A stretch of DNA of 31,038 nucleotides from a virus (IMGVR_UViG_3300012936_002749:1-31038); one strand, 5' to 3'. Counted from the first letter of the stretch, positions 1-7,038 are shown. Notes: a model not told the origin generated them from the letters alone. Made by a program: numbers and translations.

Positions 1-528
1 ACTAATGTTGTAAATAGGTGCTTTCCAGTTTGCTATTTTCATATGTGCAACCATTTCTTCATTACTTGCTAATACGCCTGTAACAAACTCATTGCACATT
101 TCTTCATACAAACTCATCCACTTACCCATACCCCAAACGTGTACAAAGTCATCTGGATCTACTGCTTGAGCTAAACAACGTATCCAAACTTGCGGGCGTT
201 GTTCTGCTGGAATCTGATCCATAATGTAAGGCAACGATTCCATACCAGGCTGAAACATATCTTCAAAGAATACAACATCTTCGCCTGTTACTTCACCGTT
301 ACGCATCATTTGCACTAAGTTCATCATTTGCGACATTGCAAAGTAAGAACGGCCGTGTGCATCTAACACTTGGCCTACCTGGATTGCTTTTGTATTATCA
401 ATAGTTGTACCAGGCACACTTACCCAGTCAATGTTTCGGCGTTGAAATGCACGCCTACTCCATTCTTCTAACTGTAAAGTATACCTGCCTTCATAGGGCT
501 CTAATCCCATGTAAAACAGTTTACGCAT
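1..528 (-). CDS. Glycosyltransferase-like phage protein, C-terminus beyond window
   Basis: An open frame of 176 codons runs off the left edge, so the 3' end is missing. It begins MRKLFYMGLEPYEGRY and continues without a stop, with charged and aromatic segments such as VVFFEDMFQPGMESL and VHVWGMGKWMSLYEEM. Starting with a short hydrophobic strand followed by a Tyr/Glu-rich loop, then an FFEDMF-type acidic segment, resembles phage glycosyltransferase-like proteins that I recall from marine T4-like phages; this is recall, not a motif proof. The ATG overlaps the stop of the upstream gene (TAATG), so it is translationally coupled and is the distal visible gene of the clamp/DpdA operon. A sugar transferase would fit with the sugar-nucleotide genes at 4.9-7 kb. 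The reading frame is secure, the function is not. Confidence 0.6.
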   Translation of the reverse strand, partial: MRKLFYMGLEPYEGRYTLQLEEWSRRAFQRRNIDWVSVPGTTIDNTKAIQVGQVLDAHGRSYFAMSQMMNLVQMMRNGEVTGEDVVFFEDMFQPGMESLPYIMDQIPAEQRPQVWIRCLAQAVDPDDFVHVWGMGKWMSLYEEMCNEFVTGVLASNEEMVAHMKIANWKAPIYNIS

Positions 529-716
529 TAGCGTCTTCCTTTGTTGCGAGCTTTTGCTCTAAGCCAGTTTTTATATTTCTGGAAAGCCTGCCATGGTCGA
601 CGGTCGTTCCTATATAAATCGGCCTCGTTAAATGGATGACCTTCAGTCCTACAAAAGTCGTGGAACTCATCTAGGTCATTAAAAATTTTATTTACTACCG
701 GATTTTTGATAGTCAT
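528..716 (-). CDS. Small hypothetical protein, 62 aa
   Basis: This is a basic, soluble-looking 62-residue protein with no membrane segment. It has an acidic/aromatic middle (FNDLDEFHDFCRTEGHPF) and a very basic C-terminus (WLRAKARNKGRR). The start is ATG with AGG-containing sequence just upstream. Its stop shares a base with the ATG of the glycosyltransferase-like gene, so the two are coupled. The basic tail would suit nucleic-acid or protein binding, but I do not recognise the family. Confidence 0.6.
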   Translation of the reverse strand: MTIKNPVVNKIFNDLDEFHDFCRTEGHPFNEADLYRNDRRPWQAFQKYKNWLRAKARNKGRR

Positions 717-734
717 TTACCTGTATTCCTTTTC

Positions 735-1190
735 TTATGGGTAAACAATTTGACAGCCGTTTTCGCCATCTTCGGCGACATCAATAACAACAAACCGGCC
801 TGGATATTTGTTGTTGATCTCTGTGTACAAATCATCTGCAATCATTTCACATGACTTATGATTTAGTTCTATAACCTTATCATCATAAAGACTTTCTAAC
901 CAACGTTTAAACTGAATAAACTCAATGTCTCTATCATTATGTGTAACTTGTATTTGTACCTTGAAATGAAAAATGTGTCTATGTGCAACACCTAAAAAAC
1001 TTACATCGTCCCAGCCACCTGTTGCTAGTGCTGGATCGTCTTTTGCCGCTGGATATAAATGAATACCTTCTTTACGAAATGTTACCCAAATACTGCGTTT
1101 AGCATTTTCTAATCTATGTGTTAGACTCATTTTAGCATCTTCCTCTCTCATTCGACGTTTCATGTAAGCATAATAACGTTCTTGTTCCAT
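735..1190 (-). CDS. Possible QueD/PTPS-like T-fold protein
   Basis: This 151-residue protein has a layout like 6-carboxytetrahydropterin synthase (QueD): an HxH within a beta strand (AHRHIFHFKVQIQV), then an EF-x2-FKRWLESL segment where QueD has its DF-x2-LK helix, then LNHKSCEMIADDLYTEI where QueD has its Thr-Ala-Glu-Asn-like helix, and a final strand FVVIDVAEDGENGCQI. The canonical catalytic Cys-His-Asp set is not clearly complete, so it may be divergent or inactive. QueD makes the preQ0 precursor used by DpdA-type enzymes, and a DpdA-like gene lies 0.9 kb upstream in the same operon, which supports the reading. The ORF is secure. The assignment is tentative. Confidence 0.5.
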   Translation of the reverse strand: MEQERYYAYMKRRMREEDAKMSLTHRLENAKRSIWVTFRKEGIHLYPAAKDDPALATGGWDDVSFLGVAHRHIFHFKVQIQVTHNDRDIEFIQFKRWLESLYDDKVIELNHKSCEMIADDLYTEINNKYPGRFVVIDVAEDGENGCQIVYP

Positions 1191-1194
1191 TTTG

Positions 1195-1722
1195 TCAACT
1201 TATTATTGTATCTGTAGTGTATTTAGACCAATCTGTAAAGACAGCCTTCTCTTTTAAATCATGCATTCTATGTACCCATACACCTGGATTAGTTGCATCA
1301 AAATCTTTGTCGTCAATCTTAAGACATGCATTGTATCCTAGTTGACTTATGTATGGCATTTTAACACTTATCATTGGTATAAAACGATTGTGTTCGGTGG
1401 CGCCACTTTCAAGTAAGCCTTCTATTTGCGAAACATCTATATCTAATGTTACCCAATATCCTTCACTTAACAAAGGAAGTATCATATCTTCCCAAGGCTT
1501 CCATTCTGTTAATGTGTTACTTGTAACATCAAAACTCATATTGGCACCGCAGTATATATGTTTACAACCATGCTTATCTGCTATACCCATTATTTCTTCT
1601 AAGTCTTTTACTCCGACTACAAATAATGTTTTTTTACCAAACTGGGGAGTATGTTCAACTTCAGTACCGATAAAATATTGAGCATCCTCAATATCGGTTC
1701 CTTGATCATATATTCTTTTCAT
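1195..1722 (-). CDS. Conserved-looking phage protein of unknown function, 175 aa
   Basis: A soluble 175-residue protein with alternating strands and helices: a TLFVVGVKDLEEIMGIADKH stretch, then HIYCGANMSFD, a GYWVTLDIDVSQIEGLLESG stretch, and ISVKMPYI. The alternating beta/alpha pattern would fit a barrel or Rossmann-like fold. I looked for the CxxxCxxC of QueE radical SAM enzymes and it is absent. The start is ATG with a weak AGG upstream. It sits between the possible QueD-like gene and the small coiled-coil genes in the DpdA operon, so a role in nucleobase modification is possible but only from context. Confidence 0.6.
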   Translation of the reverse strand: MKRIYDQGTDIEDAQYFIGTEVEHTPQFGKKTLFVVGVKDLEEIMGIADKHGCKHIYCGANMSFDVTSNTLTEWKPWEDMILPLLSEGYWVTLDIDVSQIEGLLESGATEHNRFIPMISVKMPYISQLGYNACLKIDDKDFDATNPGVWVHRMHDLKEKAVFTDWSKYTTDTIIS

Positions 1723-1891
1723 TTGTTTTTACCTGATATATTTCATTCCATACGTTCCAACGTTTTTTTATATATTCGTTGAGTTGTTCTTTATTATAGT
1801 TGTTTTTCTTCATATTGTCAATGATTTTATCAAGGTCTTCAAGTGCCATTTCTAAATTTAGCAGTTGGATTTCTTTAGGCCCCATGTCCAT
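1706..1891 (-). CDS. Small acidic helical protein, 61 aa
   Basis: Predicted mostly helical, with heptad-like spacing in LLNLEMALEDLDKIIDNMKK and a lysine-rich end. It has an AGGAG Shine-Dalgarno about 8 bases before the ATG, located inside the end of the upstream 75-aa gene; the two frames overlap by 17 bases. The 3' end overlaps the 175-aa gene by 17 bases. Together with its upstream neighbour this is a pair of small coiled-coil genes. No family was recognised. Confidence 0.6.
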   Translation of the reverse strand: MDMGPKEIQLLNLEMALEDLDKIIDNMKKNNYNKEQLNEYIKKRWNVWNEIYQVKTNEKNI

Positions 1892-2102
1892 TTGTGTATG
1901 CTCCTAGGGATTGAAGTTTTCGTTTTACTCTATATATTTCGTCTTTAACCCAAAGTTTTTCAGTTTTTAATCTTCTAACTTCTTCTGTTATATTCATGTT
2001 TTGGAATCTTTTTTCTATATCTTGGTCTAAGTTTCGATGTTTTGCAACTAATTGCTCTAAATGTGCCTTAAGTTTATCAGTTTCATTTTCGTAGTTGCTC
2101 AT
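1875..2102 (-). CDS. Small coiled-coil protein, 75 aa
   Basis: Highly charged and helical throughout (DKLKAHLEQLVAKHRNLDQD, then a similar RLKTEKLWVKDEIYRVKRKL stretch), as expected of a coiled coil. A strong Shine-Dalgarno (AAGGAGAG) lies before the ATG, which immediately follows the stop of the DpdA-like gene. It is therefore co-translated with that gene. Function unknown. It could be an oligomerisation partner in the operon, but nothing in the sequence proves that. Confidence 0.6.
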   Translation of the reverse strand: MSNYENETDKLKAHLEQLVAKHRNLDQDIEKRFQNMNITEEVRRLKTEKLWVKDEIYRVKRKLQSLGAYTNGHGA

Positions 2103-3560
2103 CTAACTCTCCTTGAATAGTTCACCAAACTTAGTACTAGCATTAACTGTTTTTTTGCCTACGTTTAATCTTGTACCAATAACTTGCATCCAAAACTTTG
2201 TGTATTTGTCAATCATGTCTAAACTTTTTTGTCTATCTTGTAAACTAAAGATTTCATCAACAACTTGTTTAAACTCTATACGTTCAAAGCGTTCGTCAAT
2301 CAACATATAAGGATATTCTCCTGTGTCATAACGTTCGTTAGCTCGTTGTGTACTTTCGATGTGCATCCATACATTATGACCCATTTGTAATGCATAGCTA
2401 AATGAGTCCCAACTTGTTTTACCTTCTTTGCCGATTTTATTCAAATCGCCTGGTTTGTAATAGCAAATATCACTTACTTTACATTCCTTACTAATAGGAG
2501 AGTCTTCAAATGCTTCTAATATATTATCGTTTACTACTGCATCACTGTATAGTCTATTATCAGTAGAATACTTTTTATCATCTGCACTCGGAGACATCAT
2601 ATAACTCCACTTGCCTCTATCATCAATACGTATTGTGTGATATACTTGTCCATTTGCAGTCGCTAAAAAAGGCGATGCACAATCATATGTAATCATAAAG
2701 TATGGATTGTGATACTTACGCACTGCACGTTGAATGTCTGTAAGCAATACAGCCCATTCTAGTTTACTAGTGCCTAAGAAGTGCATTACGTCATGCACAC
2801 CTGGTTCAAGTAGTCCGTCATGTATTTGATGTACAAGCCTCCTTAGAATCAAGTGTACATCGCACATGTTTTGTCCTCCCATAGCCCAGCCGTTAAAGTG
2901 TGTACTAGGATATTTAGCAGGATCACAATAATGTTTAAACTCTTCATACCAGTTATCAGCATCAGCATGATTACTACCTTGTAGAACATTTAAAACTTTA
3001 AAGTTACCACGTCTATTTGCCATATAGTATTTTGCATTGATATGAGTTGCGTCAACTGCGTCTTGATAGCTATGAATATTTGCCGCTTTTGCCGCTTTAG
3101 GATCTTGGAATGTCCATGTTGGAATATCTAACATCATTCCATAGTCCATATATTCTTCCATCCAGTTTACTACAAGTTCACGTTTTTTGAGTGCTTTTGG
3201 ACAGTTTGGATCAGTCCAATCGCCCTCCCACAAGCCTTTAGCAATCTGGAATCCACCTGAGTCACCAAGCAACCAACTATTTTCTCTATCACGGTTGCGA
3301 CACATATCTTCTTTTTCTACATGCTTATTAATATCTAAATCAGCATGACCTGCACTGTATAATGCCCATTTATAATGAAACTTACCTTTGTCAGGGTTTA
3401 GAAAGTTTAGACCTTCTACTTCACCTAATCCAGGAGGAACTCTATTATAATCTACGTATTCACCAAAACGTTGTTTGCCTATAAAAGTTGCATAAAAGCC
3501 ACTTATACTTGGTAAAAATACTGCATAGTCATTTTGCGTTTCAGTTAAGTTTACTTTCAT
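2103..3560 (-). CDS. DpdA-like 7-deazaguanine transglycosylase (TGT superfamily)
   Basis: The product (485 aa) carries hallmark TGT motifs: GDSGGFQIAKG with Asp100 (the DSGGFQ loop), a GWAMGGQ loop at about 224-231 where bacterial Tgt has its GGLAVGE loop, and YDCASP with Asp293 in the position of the FDCVMPTR catalytic nucleophile. A later Cys-x6-Cys (KECKVSDICYY) and His may stand in for the zinc site, but the usual CxCxxC is absent. In the family, TGT swaps guanine in tRNA. DpdA paralogues swap guanine in DNA for preQ0 or derivatives, protecting phage DNA from restriction. Long size and phage context favour DpdA over tRNA Tgt. I chose the ATG at 3560 because it forms an ATGA overlap with the upstream stop and has GGAAG eight bases before it; an in-frame ATG at 3575 has no Shine-Dalgarno. 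Confidence 0.82.
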   Translation of the reverse strand: MKVNLTETQNDYAVFLPSISGFYATFIGKQRFGEYVDYNRVPPGLGEVEGLNFLNPDKGKFHYKWALYSAGHADLDINKHVEKEDMCRNRDRENSWLLGDSGGFQIAKGLWEGDWTDPNCPKALKKRELVVNWMEEYMDYGMMLDIPTWTFQDPKAAKAANIHSYQDAVDATHINAKYYMANRRGNFKVLNVLQGSNHADADNWYEEFKHYCDPAKYPSTHFNGWAMGGQNMCDVHLILRRLVHQIHDGLLEPGVHDVMHFLGTSKLEWAVLLTDIQRAVRKYHNPYFMITYDCASPFLATANGQVYHTIRIDDRGKWSYMMSPSADDKKYSTDNRLYSDAVVNDNILEAFEDSPISKECKVSDICYYKPGDLNKIGKEGKTSWDSFSYALQMGHNVWMHIESTQRANERYDTGEYPYMLIDERFERIEFKQVVDEIFSLQDRQKSLDMIDKYTKFWMQVIGTRLNVGKKTVNASTKFGELFKES

Positions 3561-3769
3561 TGAAACTTCTTCCATGTTTCATGCAACACATAAAACCAAA
3601 CACCGTTGATTAAAGGTTCTACTATTGCATCTATTGTAGCAAGTTCTAAACTTGCTCCTGTTATAACCATAACACATACAATAGCTATTAGCATATGTCC
3701 GATTGTGTATACAATGGCTAGTGTAATACTACTTCCACCTAGTATCCATGCAACTAAATCATTTAGCAT
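3557..3769 (-). CDS. DUF2061-type small membrane protein
   Basis: A 70-residue protein with two hydrophobic segments (about 5-40) and the C-terminal pattern EPLINGVWFYVLHETWKKF. That pattern resembles DUF2061 (predicted membrane protein), where an E-x-xxN-x-xxY-x-HE-x-xW motif recurs. It overlaps the PsiE-like gene upstream by 11 bases and ends in an ATGA overlap with the DpdA-like gene. Inner-membrane location is expected. The biochemical role of DUF2061 is unknown to me. Two consecutive small membrane-protein genes between the clamp and dpdA is an unusual arrangement. Confidence 0.7.
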   Translation of the reverse strand: MLNDLVAWILGGSSITLAIVYTIGHMLIAIVCVMVITGASLELATIDAIVEPLINGVWFYVLHETWKKFQ

Positions 3770-4169
3770 CTCTTATAGCTTTCTTTTCTAAACTCAGTTT
3801 TTCTTTAGCACTCATTAAATATGCCGCACCCGCTAACACAGCAATAGCACCTGCTTCGGCTACTAATGTTAAAGGTTCACCGTCTTTGCTATGCAGAATA
3901 ATTAATCTACATAATGCTGTCATAGCAATAATAATCGGAAGTGTAACTGGTATTCTATTGCTTATAAAATAGGCACCTACCATGCCTACAATCTCTGTGT
4001 AAATGAACAACAAAAATAAATCAGCAAGTTCGATTGTACGAGCAATCCACATATCATAAACATCACAACCTGCGGCTAATACTGTTAATCCACCTATAGT
4101 TGCTAACATACCTTTTTCTGTTAAGGTTGTTGTCCAATGTAAACGTGCGTTTATTTTCTTCTCCGCCAT
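3759..4169 (-). CDS. psiE: PsiE-like phosphate-starvation-inducible membrane protein
   Basis: This 136-residue protein has about four membrane segments. Its core (LFLLFIYTEIVGMVGAYF followed by NRIPVTLPIIIAMTALCRLI and ILHSKD) closely matches the PsiE family pattern of a membrane helix ending in a basic residue, then RIPV, an I-x-I-TAL-R helix and a I-L-x-SK motif. PsiE genes in bacteria belong to the phosphate-starvation response; the molecular function is not established. I placed the start at the ATG at 4169, one base after the clamp stop. The frame is open further upstream, but that extension would overlap the clamp gene. The genome also carries phoH, another gene often grouped with Pho. 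Confidence 0.75.
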   Translation of the reverse strand: MAEKKINARLHWTTTLTEKGMLATIGGLTVLAAGCDVYDMWIARTIELADLFLLFIYTEIVGMVGAYFISNRIPVTLPIIIAMTALCRLIILHSKDGEPLTLVAEAGAIAVLAGAAYLMSAKEKLSLEKKAIRDAK

Positions 4170-4170
4170 T

Positions 4171-4899
4171 TTACTTTTGTTGTGCCGGAAGAATGTAATC
4201 ATACTTTGCCATACCACTATCTACACTAATCATCATAGCACCTTGATCAGTAATACTCATTTTTTTGTCGCCGTCTAAGTTTAAAATAGCAATAGTTTGT
4301 GCAACTGGCCACGCCCATGTATGTGTTAATGTGCCTTCGATATCATGTGCAAAAGTAAATGAACCTGCGTGTGTTGCTTCGTCACCAAAGTAAAAGTTTA
4401 ACATATTGTTTTCTGTTTTTACTTGAAACACAGTTTCTTCTGCATGAGCACCAGACATAAGTTTCATACGTGCAATACTAGCCATACTTGGCTGAAGTTC
4501 TACGTCCCAACCTTTACCTTGAAATGTAACGCTTTTTAGTTTTTCTTCAATGATTGCTTTATTCATAAAGCGATAATCATTTTCAAAGTCACCTGTTTTG
4601 TTTTCAAAGTGAATATGAGTTGGCATAACTTCTCCGTTGCGTTCTTCTTGTACAACTTCGATTTTTGCATTTTCTTTATATTCTGGATTTTTCAAGTGAT
4701 AACTTAACTTGCCTAAATCTGGCATACCAAATATACCTGTAAACTCTCCTACTGGAGAATGTGTTGTGGCGCTCATAATAACACTTCGATCATCTGCCAT
4801 ACTTTCGATCTTAGTATCTGCTTCTGCATTTACTTTTAGTGTTGTAATAAAGCCAAGCGAATGTGTATGGCTTACTATATCTTGTAGAATATCTTGCAT
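4171..4899 (-). CDS. DNA polymerase sliding clamp (T4 gp45-like)
   Basis: At 242 aa it is near T4 gp45 size (228 aa). It contains the GEFTGIFGMPDLGKLSYHL stretch typical of the gp45 N-terminal domain and ends YDYILPAQQK, a typical C-terminal clamp strand. The trimeric ring tethers the gp43 polymerase and, in T4, activates late transcription with gp33/gp55. A strong Shine-Dalgarno (AGGAGA) precedes the ATG, and a consensus sigma70-type promoter lies 20-48 bases upstream. It is the first gene of a leftward operon continuing into psiE, DUF2061 and the DpdA-like gene. The clamp loader is not in this window. Confidence 0.82.
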   Translation of the reverse strand: MQDILQDIVSHTHSLGFITTLKVNAEADTKIESMADDRSVIMSATTHSPVGEFTGIFGMPDLGKLSYHLKNPEYKENAKIEVVQEERNGEVMPTHIHFENKTGDFENDYRFMNKAIIEEKLKSVTFQGKGWDVELQPSMASIARMKLMSGAHAEETVFQVKTENNMLNFYFGDEATHAGSFTFAHDIEGTLTHTWAWPVAQTIAILNLDGDKKMSITDQGAMMISVDSGMAKYDYILPAQQK

Positions 4900-4918
4900 A
4901 TTTGTCTCCTATTGTACC

Positions 4919-4947
4919 ATTATAATGCCTAAGTGCGGTTTTGTCAA
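4919..4947 (-). promoter_or_regulatory. Consensus sigma70-type promoter for the clamp/dpdA operon
   Basis: On the minus strand, TTGACA (4942-4947), exactly 17 bases, then TATAAT (4919-4924) is a perfect match to the bacterial housekeeping promoter. The ATG of the clamp follows about 20 bases later. The -35 box lies over the last codons of the dehydrogenase gene. The match predicts transcription by unmodified host RNA polymerase early in infection. Confidence 0.85.
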
Positions 4948-5693
4948 TATCTTTTTAACGTACTGTTATAATCCATTGCGGCTTGCAATGTATTTAGATT
5001 AATATTTTTTTCTTTTGCCATTTTTGTTAAGGCTTTTGTATCTTTTGGAAAACACATACCACCCCAACCTCTAAATCCTTCATCAGGATAAACTAATGTG
5101 TGACTTTCTCCTATACGATGATCAGAAGCTACTCCTGCTCTAGCATCATCAAAGCTAATGTTATATTTTTCACAAAAGTCATACATCTCATTAAAGAAAC
5201 TAAGTTTTGTTGCTAGGAAAGCATTTCTAAAATATTTTATTACAATCGCTTCTTCAGGTGGTACAATATATTGTTTTACTTTTGGCCATTGTACTGCATA
5301 TTGATCACGCCAGTAATCAGTATCACCACTTAATATAACAGAAGAAATATTTTTAACATCATTCATATAGTTTGCGGCTCGCAAAAATTCTGGACTAAAA
5401 CATAGTTTATGATTAGGAAACTTATCTTTTAGTTCTTTCCAGCCTTGTAAACTTATTGTGCTTTTGATCATTATTGGAGTAGTTTCTGCACACTGTTGTA
5501 CTACATCAATGACTGCTGACATATCACAACTATTGTCATCTGCTTCTGGAGTTGATACGCAGACTATAACTGCATTTGCATTTGTAAAATCTGCGTATTT
5601 GTTTTTTGGAGGATCGTGGATTATAATATCACGCCAGTCTTTAAAAAGAAGTTCATAGGCTTTTCCTACAAATCCATATCCTGCTATAATCAT
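4944..5693 (-). CDS. Short UDP-glucose/GDP-mannose dehydrogenase
   Basis: The enzyme family oxidises a nucleotide sugar C6 alcohol to a uronic acid using two NAD+. Visible motifs are the NAD-binding GYGFVGKA (5-12), CVSTP (45-49), KSTI (77-80), SPEFLR (100-105, Glu102), the helix VIKYFRNAFLATKLSFFNEM with Lys153 and Asn157, and GGMCFPKD with catalytic Cys214. The protein stops at 249 residues, shortly after the dimerisation helix. Typical members are about 400-450 residues, so the C-terminal nucleotide-sugar-binding domain is missing. It begins with an ATGA overlap with the phosphomannomutase gene, which hints that a mannose-derived nucleotide could be the substrate. Activity without the C-terminal domain is uncertain. 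Confidence 0.8.
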   Translation of the reverse strand: MIIAGYGFVGKAYELLFKDWRDIIIHDPPKNKYADFTNANAVIVCVSTPEADDNSCDMSAVIDVVQQCAETTPIMIKSTISLQGWKELKDKFPNHKLCFSPEFLRAANYMNDVKNISSVILSGDTDYWRDQYAVQWPKVKQYIVPPEEAIVIKYFRNAFLATKLSFFNEMYDFCEKYNISFDDARAGVASDHRIGESHTLVYPDEGFRGWGGMCFPKDTKALTKMAKEKNINLNTLQAAMDYNSTLKRY

Positions 5694-6400
5694 GCGGCCA
5701 ACTTGCTTTCTTGGAAATATTGTAATGTTTCAAATGTGTGTCTCCAATCACGCACTTGATGTGTTTTTCTTATAAGTTTTGCTAATGGTTCATCATTGCC
5801 GCCTGGTAGTGTTTTATCACCAAAGAAATATAAGTTATCTTCAGTCTTAAAATCAGATAGTATTTGTGATTTATCCCAACCTACAGGATATATATCTATG
5901 CCTGTATCGCCACCTATTTTTGCCATTATTGTATCACCAAACATCATATTAAACTGTAATGCAATGCTTTCACGTTCACGATTATTTGTATCGTGTTCTA
6001 CATACATTTTTCTTTCACCTATTGTTGCATTACGTCCTACAACACTAAAGTTTACAGCACCTGGCCGTTCCTCAATATGATTACCTGTGCGTAAAGGAAA
6101 AGAACTTACCTCTAACCAACTTTGTAAAAGTGTTCTACATTCATTTGGTAACTTCCAGTTTTTACTTCTTATGTTTTTTCCATATGACCAAACATCATTA
6201 CCCGAACAGTTATATACTGCTTTTACTCTTTCAACAATATCTTCACCTAGTTGTTCAACTGTTTTAGCATAATCGCTACCAGTAACTAGATAAACGTCAT
6301 TGTATTTTATAAAATCAAGAAAATATTTTTCAAACGTAGAATCTATTCTTGATCTACTAGGAGTAAGTGTTCCGTCTACATCAAATATAAACTTATTCAC
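5690..6400 (-). CDS. PMM2-type phosphomannomutase (HAD superfamily)
   Basis: The N-terminus FDVDGTLTPSRSRID carries the HAD nucleophile Asp7 and acid/base Asp9. Further signatures of the eukaryotic-type phosphomannomutase (PMM1/PMM2) family are RPGAVNFSVVGRNA, IGGDTGIDIYPVGWDKSQIL and YFFGDKTLPGGNDEPL, which line up with the human PMM2 signature for cap-domain sugar binding and Mg2+ binding. It interconverts mannose-6-P and mannose-1-P. Length (236 aa) is close to the family's 246. The start is GTG, backed by a strong GGAGG four to eight bases upstream, and the last codons overlap the dehydrogenase start. Bacteria normally use the unrelated ManB/AlgC type, so this is an unusual form. Confidence 0.85.
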   Translation of the reverse strand: MNKFIFDVDGTLTPSRSRIDSTFEKYFLDFIKYNDVYLVTGSDYAKTVEQLGEDIVERVKAVYNCSGNDVWSYGKNIRSKNWKLPNECRTLLQSWLEVSSFPLRTGNHIEERPGAVNFSVVGRNATIGERKMYVEHDTNNRERESIALQFNMMFGDTIMAKIGGDTGIDIYPVGWDKSQILSDFKTEDNLYFFGDKTLPGGNDEPLAKLIRKTHQVRDWRHTFETLQYFQESKLAA

Positions 6401-6635
6401 AAAAGTTCCTCCAAAATTTACAGTTTGCTAACTTAGCACCTTCTGTAGGAACAGTGCATACACGTTCATGTCTTGCATTTTCCCAACAGTCACCTGTTAC
6501 GCCACGCATTTGTGCAAACTTTGCGAAGCCATTATCTATACTCAAAATAATGATACCTGGCAAAACCAGCATAAACAATACAATATTAATAAAAGCTATA
6601 CCAAAGCCTTCATTATGATATGGTTGATTACTCAT
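6393..6635 (-). CDS. Small single-pass membrane protein with cysteines, 80 aa
   Basis: One hydrophobic helix at about 12-33 (FGIAFINIVLFMLVLPGIII), then a soluble tail with four cysteines (DCWENARHERVCT, CKFWRNFCE). The cysteines could form disulfides if the tail is periplasmic. It lies between the cytidylyltransferase (overlap 8 bases) and phosphomannomutase (overlap 8 bases) genes, so it is probably part of the same sugar-related group. No family was recognised. Confidence 0.6.
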   Translation of the reverse strand: MSNQPYHNEGFGIAFINIVLFMLVLPGIIILSIDNGFAKFAQMRGVTGDCWENARHERVCTVPTEGAKLANCKFWRNFCE

Positions 6636-7038
6636 TTATACATACCCTTTTTCTAAGATCACTAGTACTAAACCTGTGATCACGTTTGTTAAAATATAAG
6701 TCTATTTCACGTTTACGACAAATGTCTTTACCCGTAAAATCTTTGTCTCTGTACTCTTCTCCTAGTATTCTAACATTTATATGATACATTGTCAAGATAT
6801 CTTCTAAATCTTTTTCGGTGCCATACGGAATAATTTCATCAACATACTTTACACCTTTAAGTTGTGTATAACGCTCTACAATGGTTTGCACTGGAGCATT
6901 TTTTTCTTCTCTATCTACACTTGGATCCATTTGTAAAGCACATATTAGATAATCGCATTGCTCTTTTGCTTCACGTAACATTTGTACGTGTCCTGCATGT
7001 AATAGATCAAATGTTGAACAAGTAAATCCTACTCTCAA
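6628..7038 (-). CDS. Glycerol-3-phosphate cytidylyltransferase-like nucleotidyltransferase
   Basis: The 136-residue sequence has the cytidylyltransferase signatures HAGH (14-17, the HxGH motif), a late RFSTSDLRKR segment equivalent to R-x-x-STS/T, and the LGEEYRDKDFTGK loop. The family activates a small phosphorylated alcohol (glycerol-3-P, or ethanolamine-P) or a sugar with CTP; size matches TagD-type proteins. The start codon is TTG (7036-7038), supported by GAGGTGG about five bases upstream and a short overlap with the CHCC gene stop. With the phosphomannomutase and dehydrogenase it forms a set for making activated sugars or polyols, possibly for a phage glycan or DNA/virion glycosylation. 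The exact substrate cannot be decided from sequence. Confidence 0.78.
   Translation of the reverse strand: MRVGFTCSTFDLLHAGHVQMLREAKEQCDYLICALQMDPSVDREEKNAPVQTIVERYTQLKGVKYVDEIIPYGTEKDLEDILTMYHINVRILGEEYRDKDFTGKDICRKREIDLYFNKRDHRFSTSDLRKRVCINE

Noticed and set aside
1193-1198. TTGACA near the start of the possible QueD-like gene
   Set aside because: No -10 hexamer at a suitable distance on the correct side, and the gene is in a continuous operon.
1349-1681. 110-aa plus-strand frame
   Set aside because: Antisense to the 175-aa gene; no ribosome site; composition typical of a shadow.
2103-3575. Longer DpdA start at 3575
   Set aside because: It has no Shine-Dalgarno and a larger overlap; the ATG at 3560 gives a standard ATGA overlap with GGAAG upstream.
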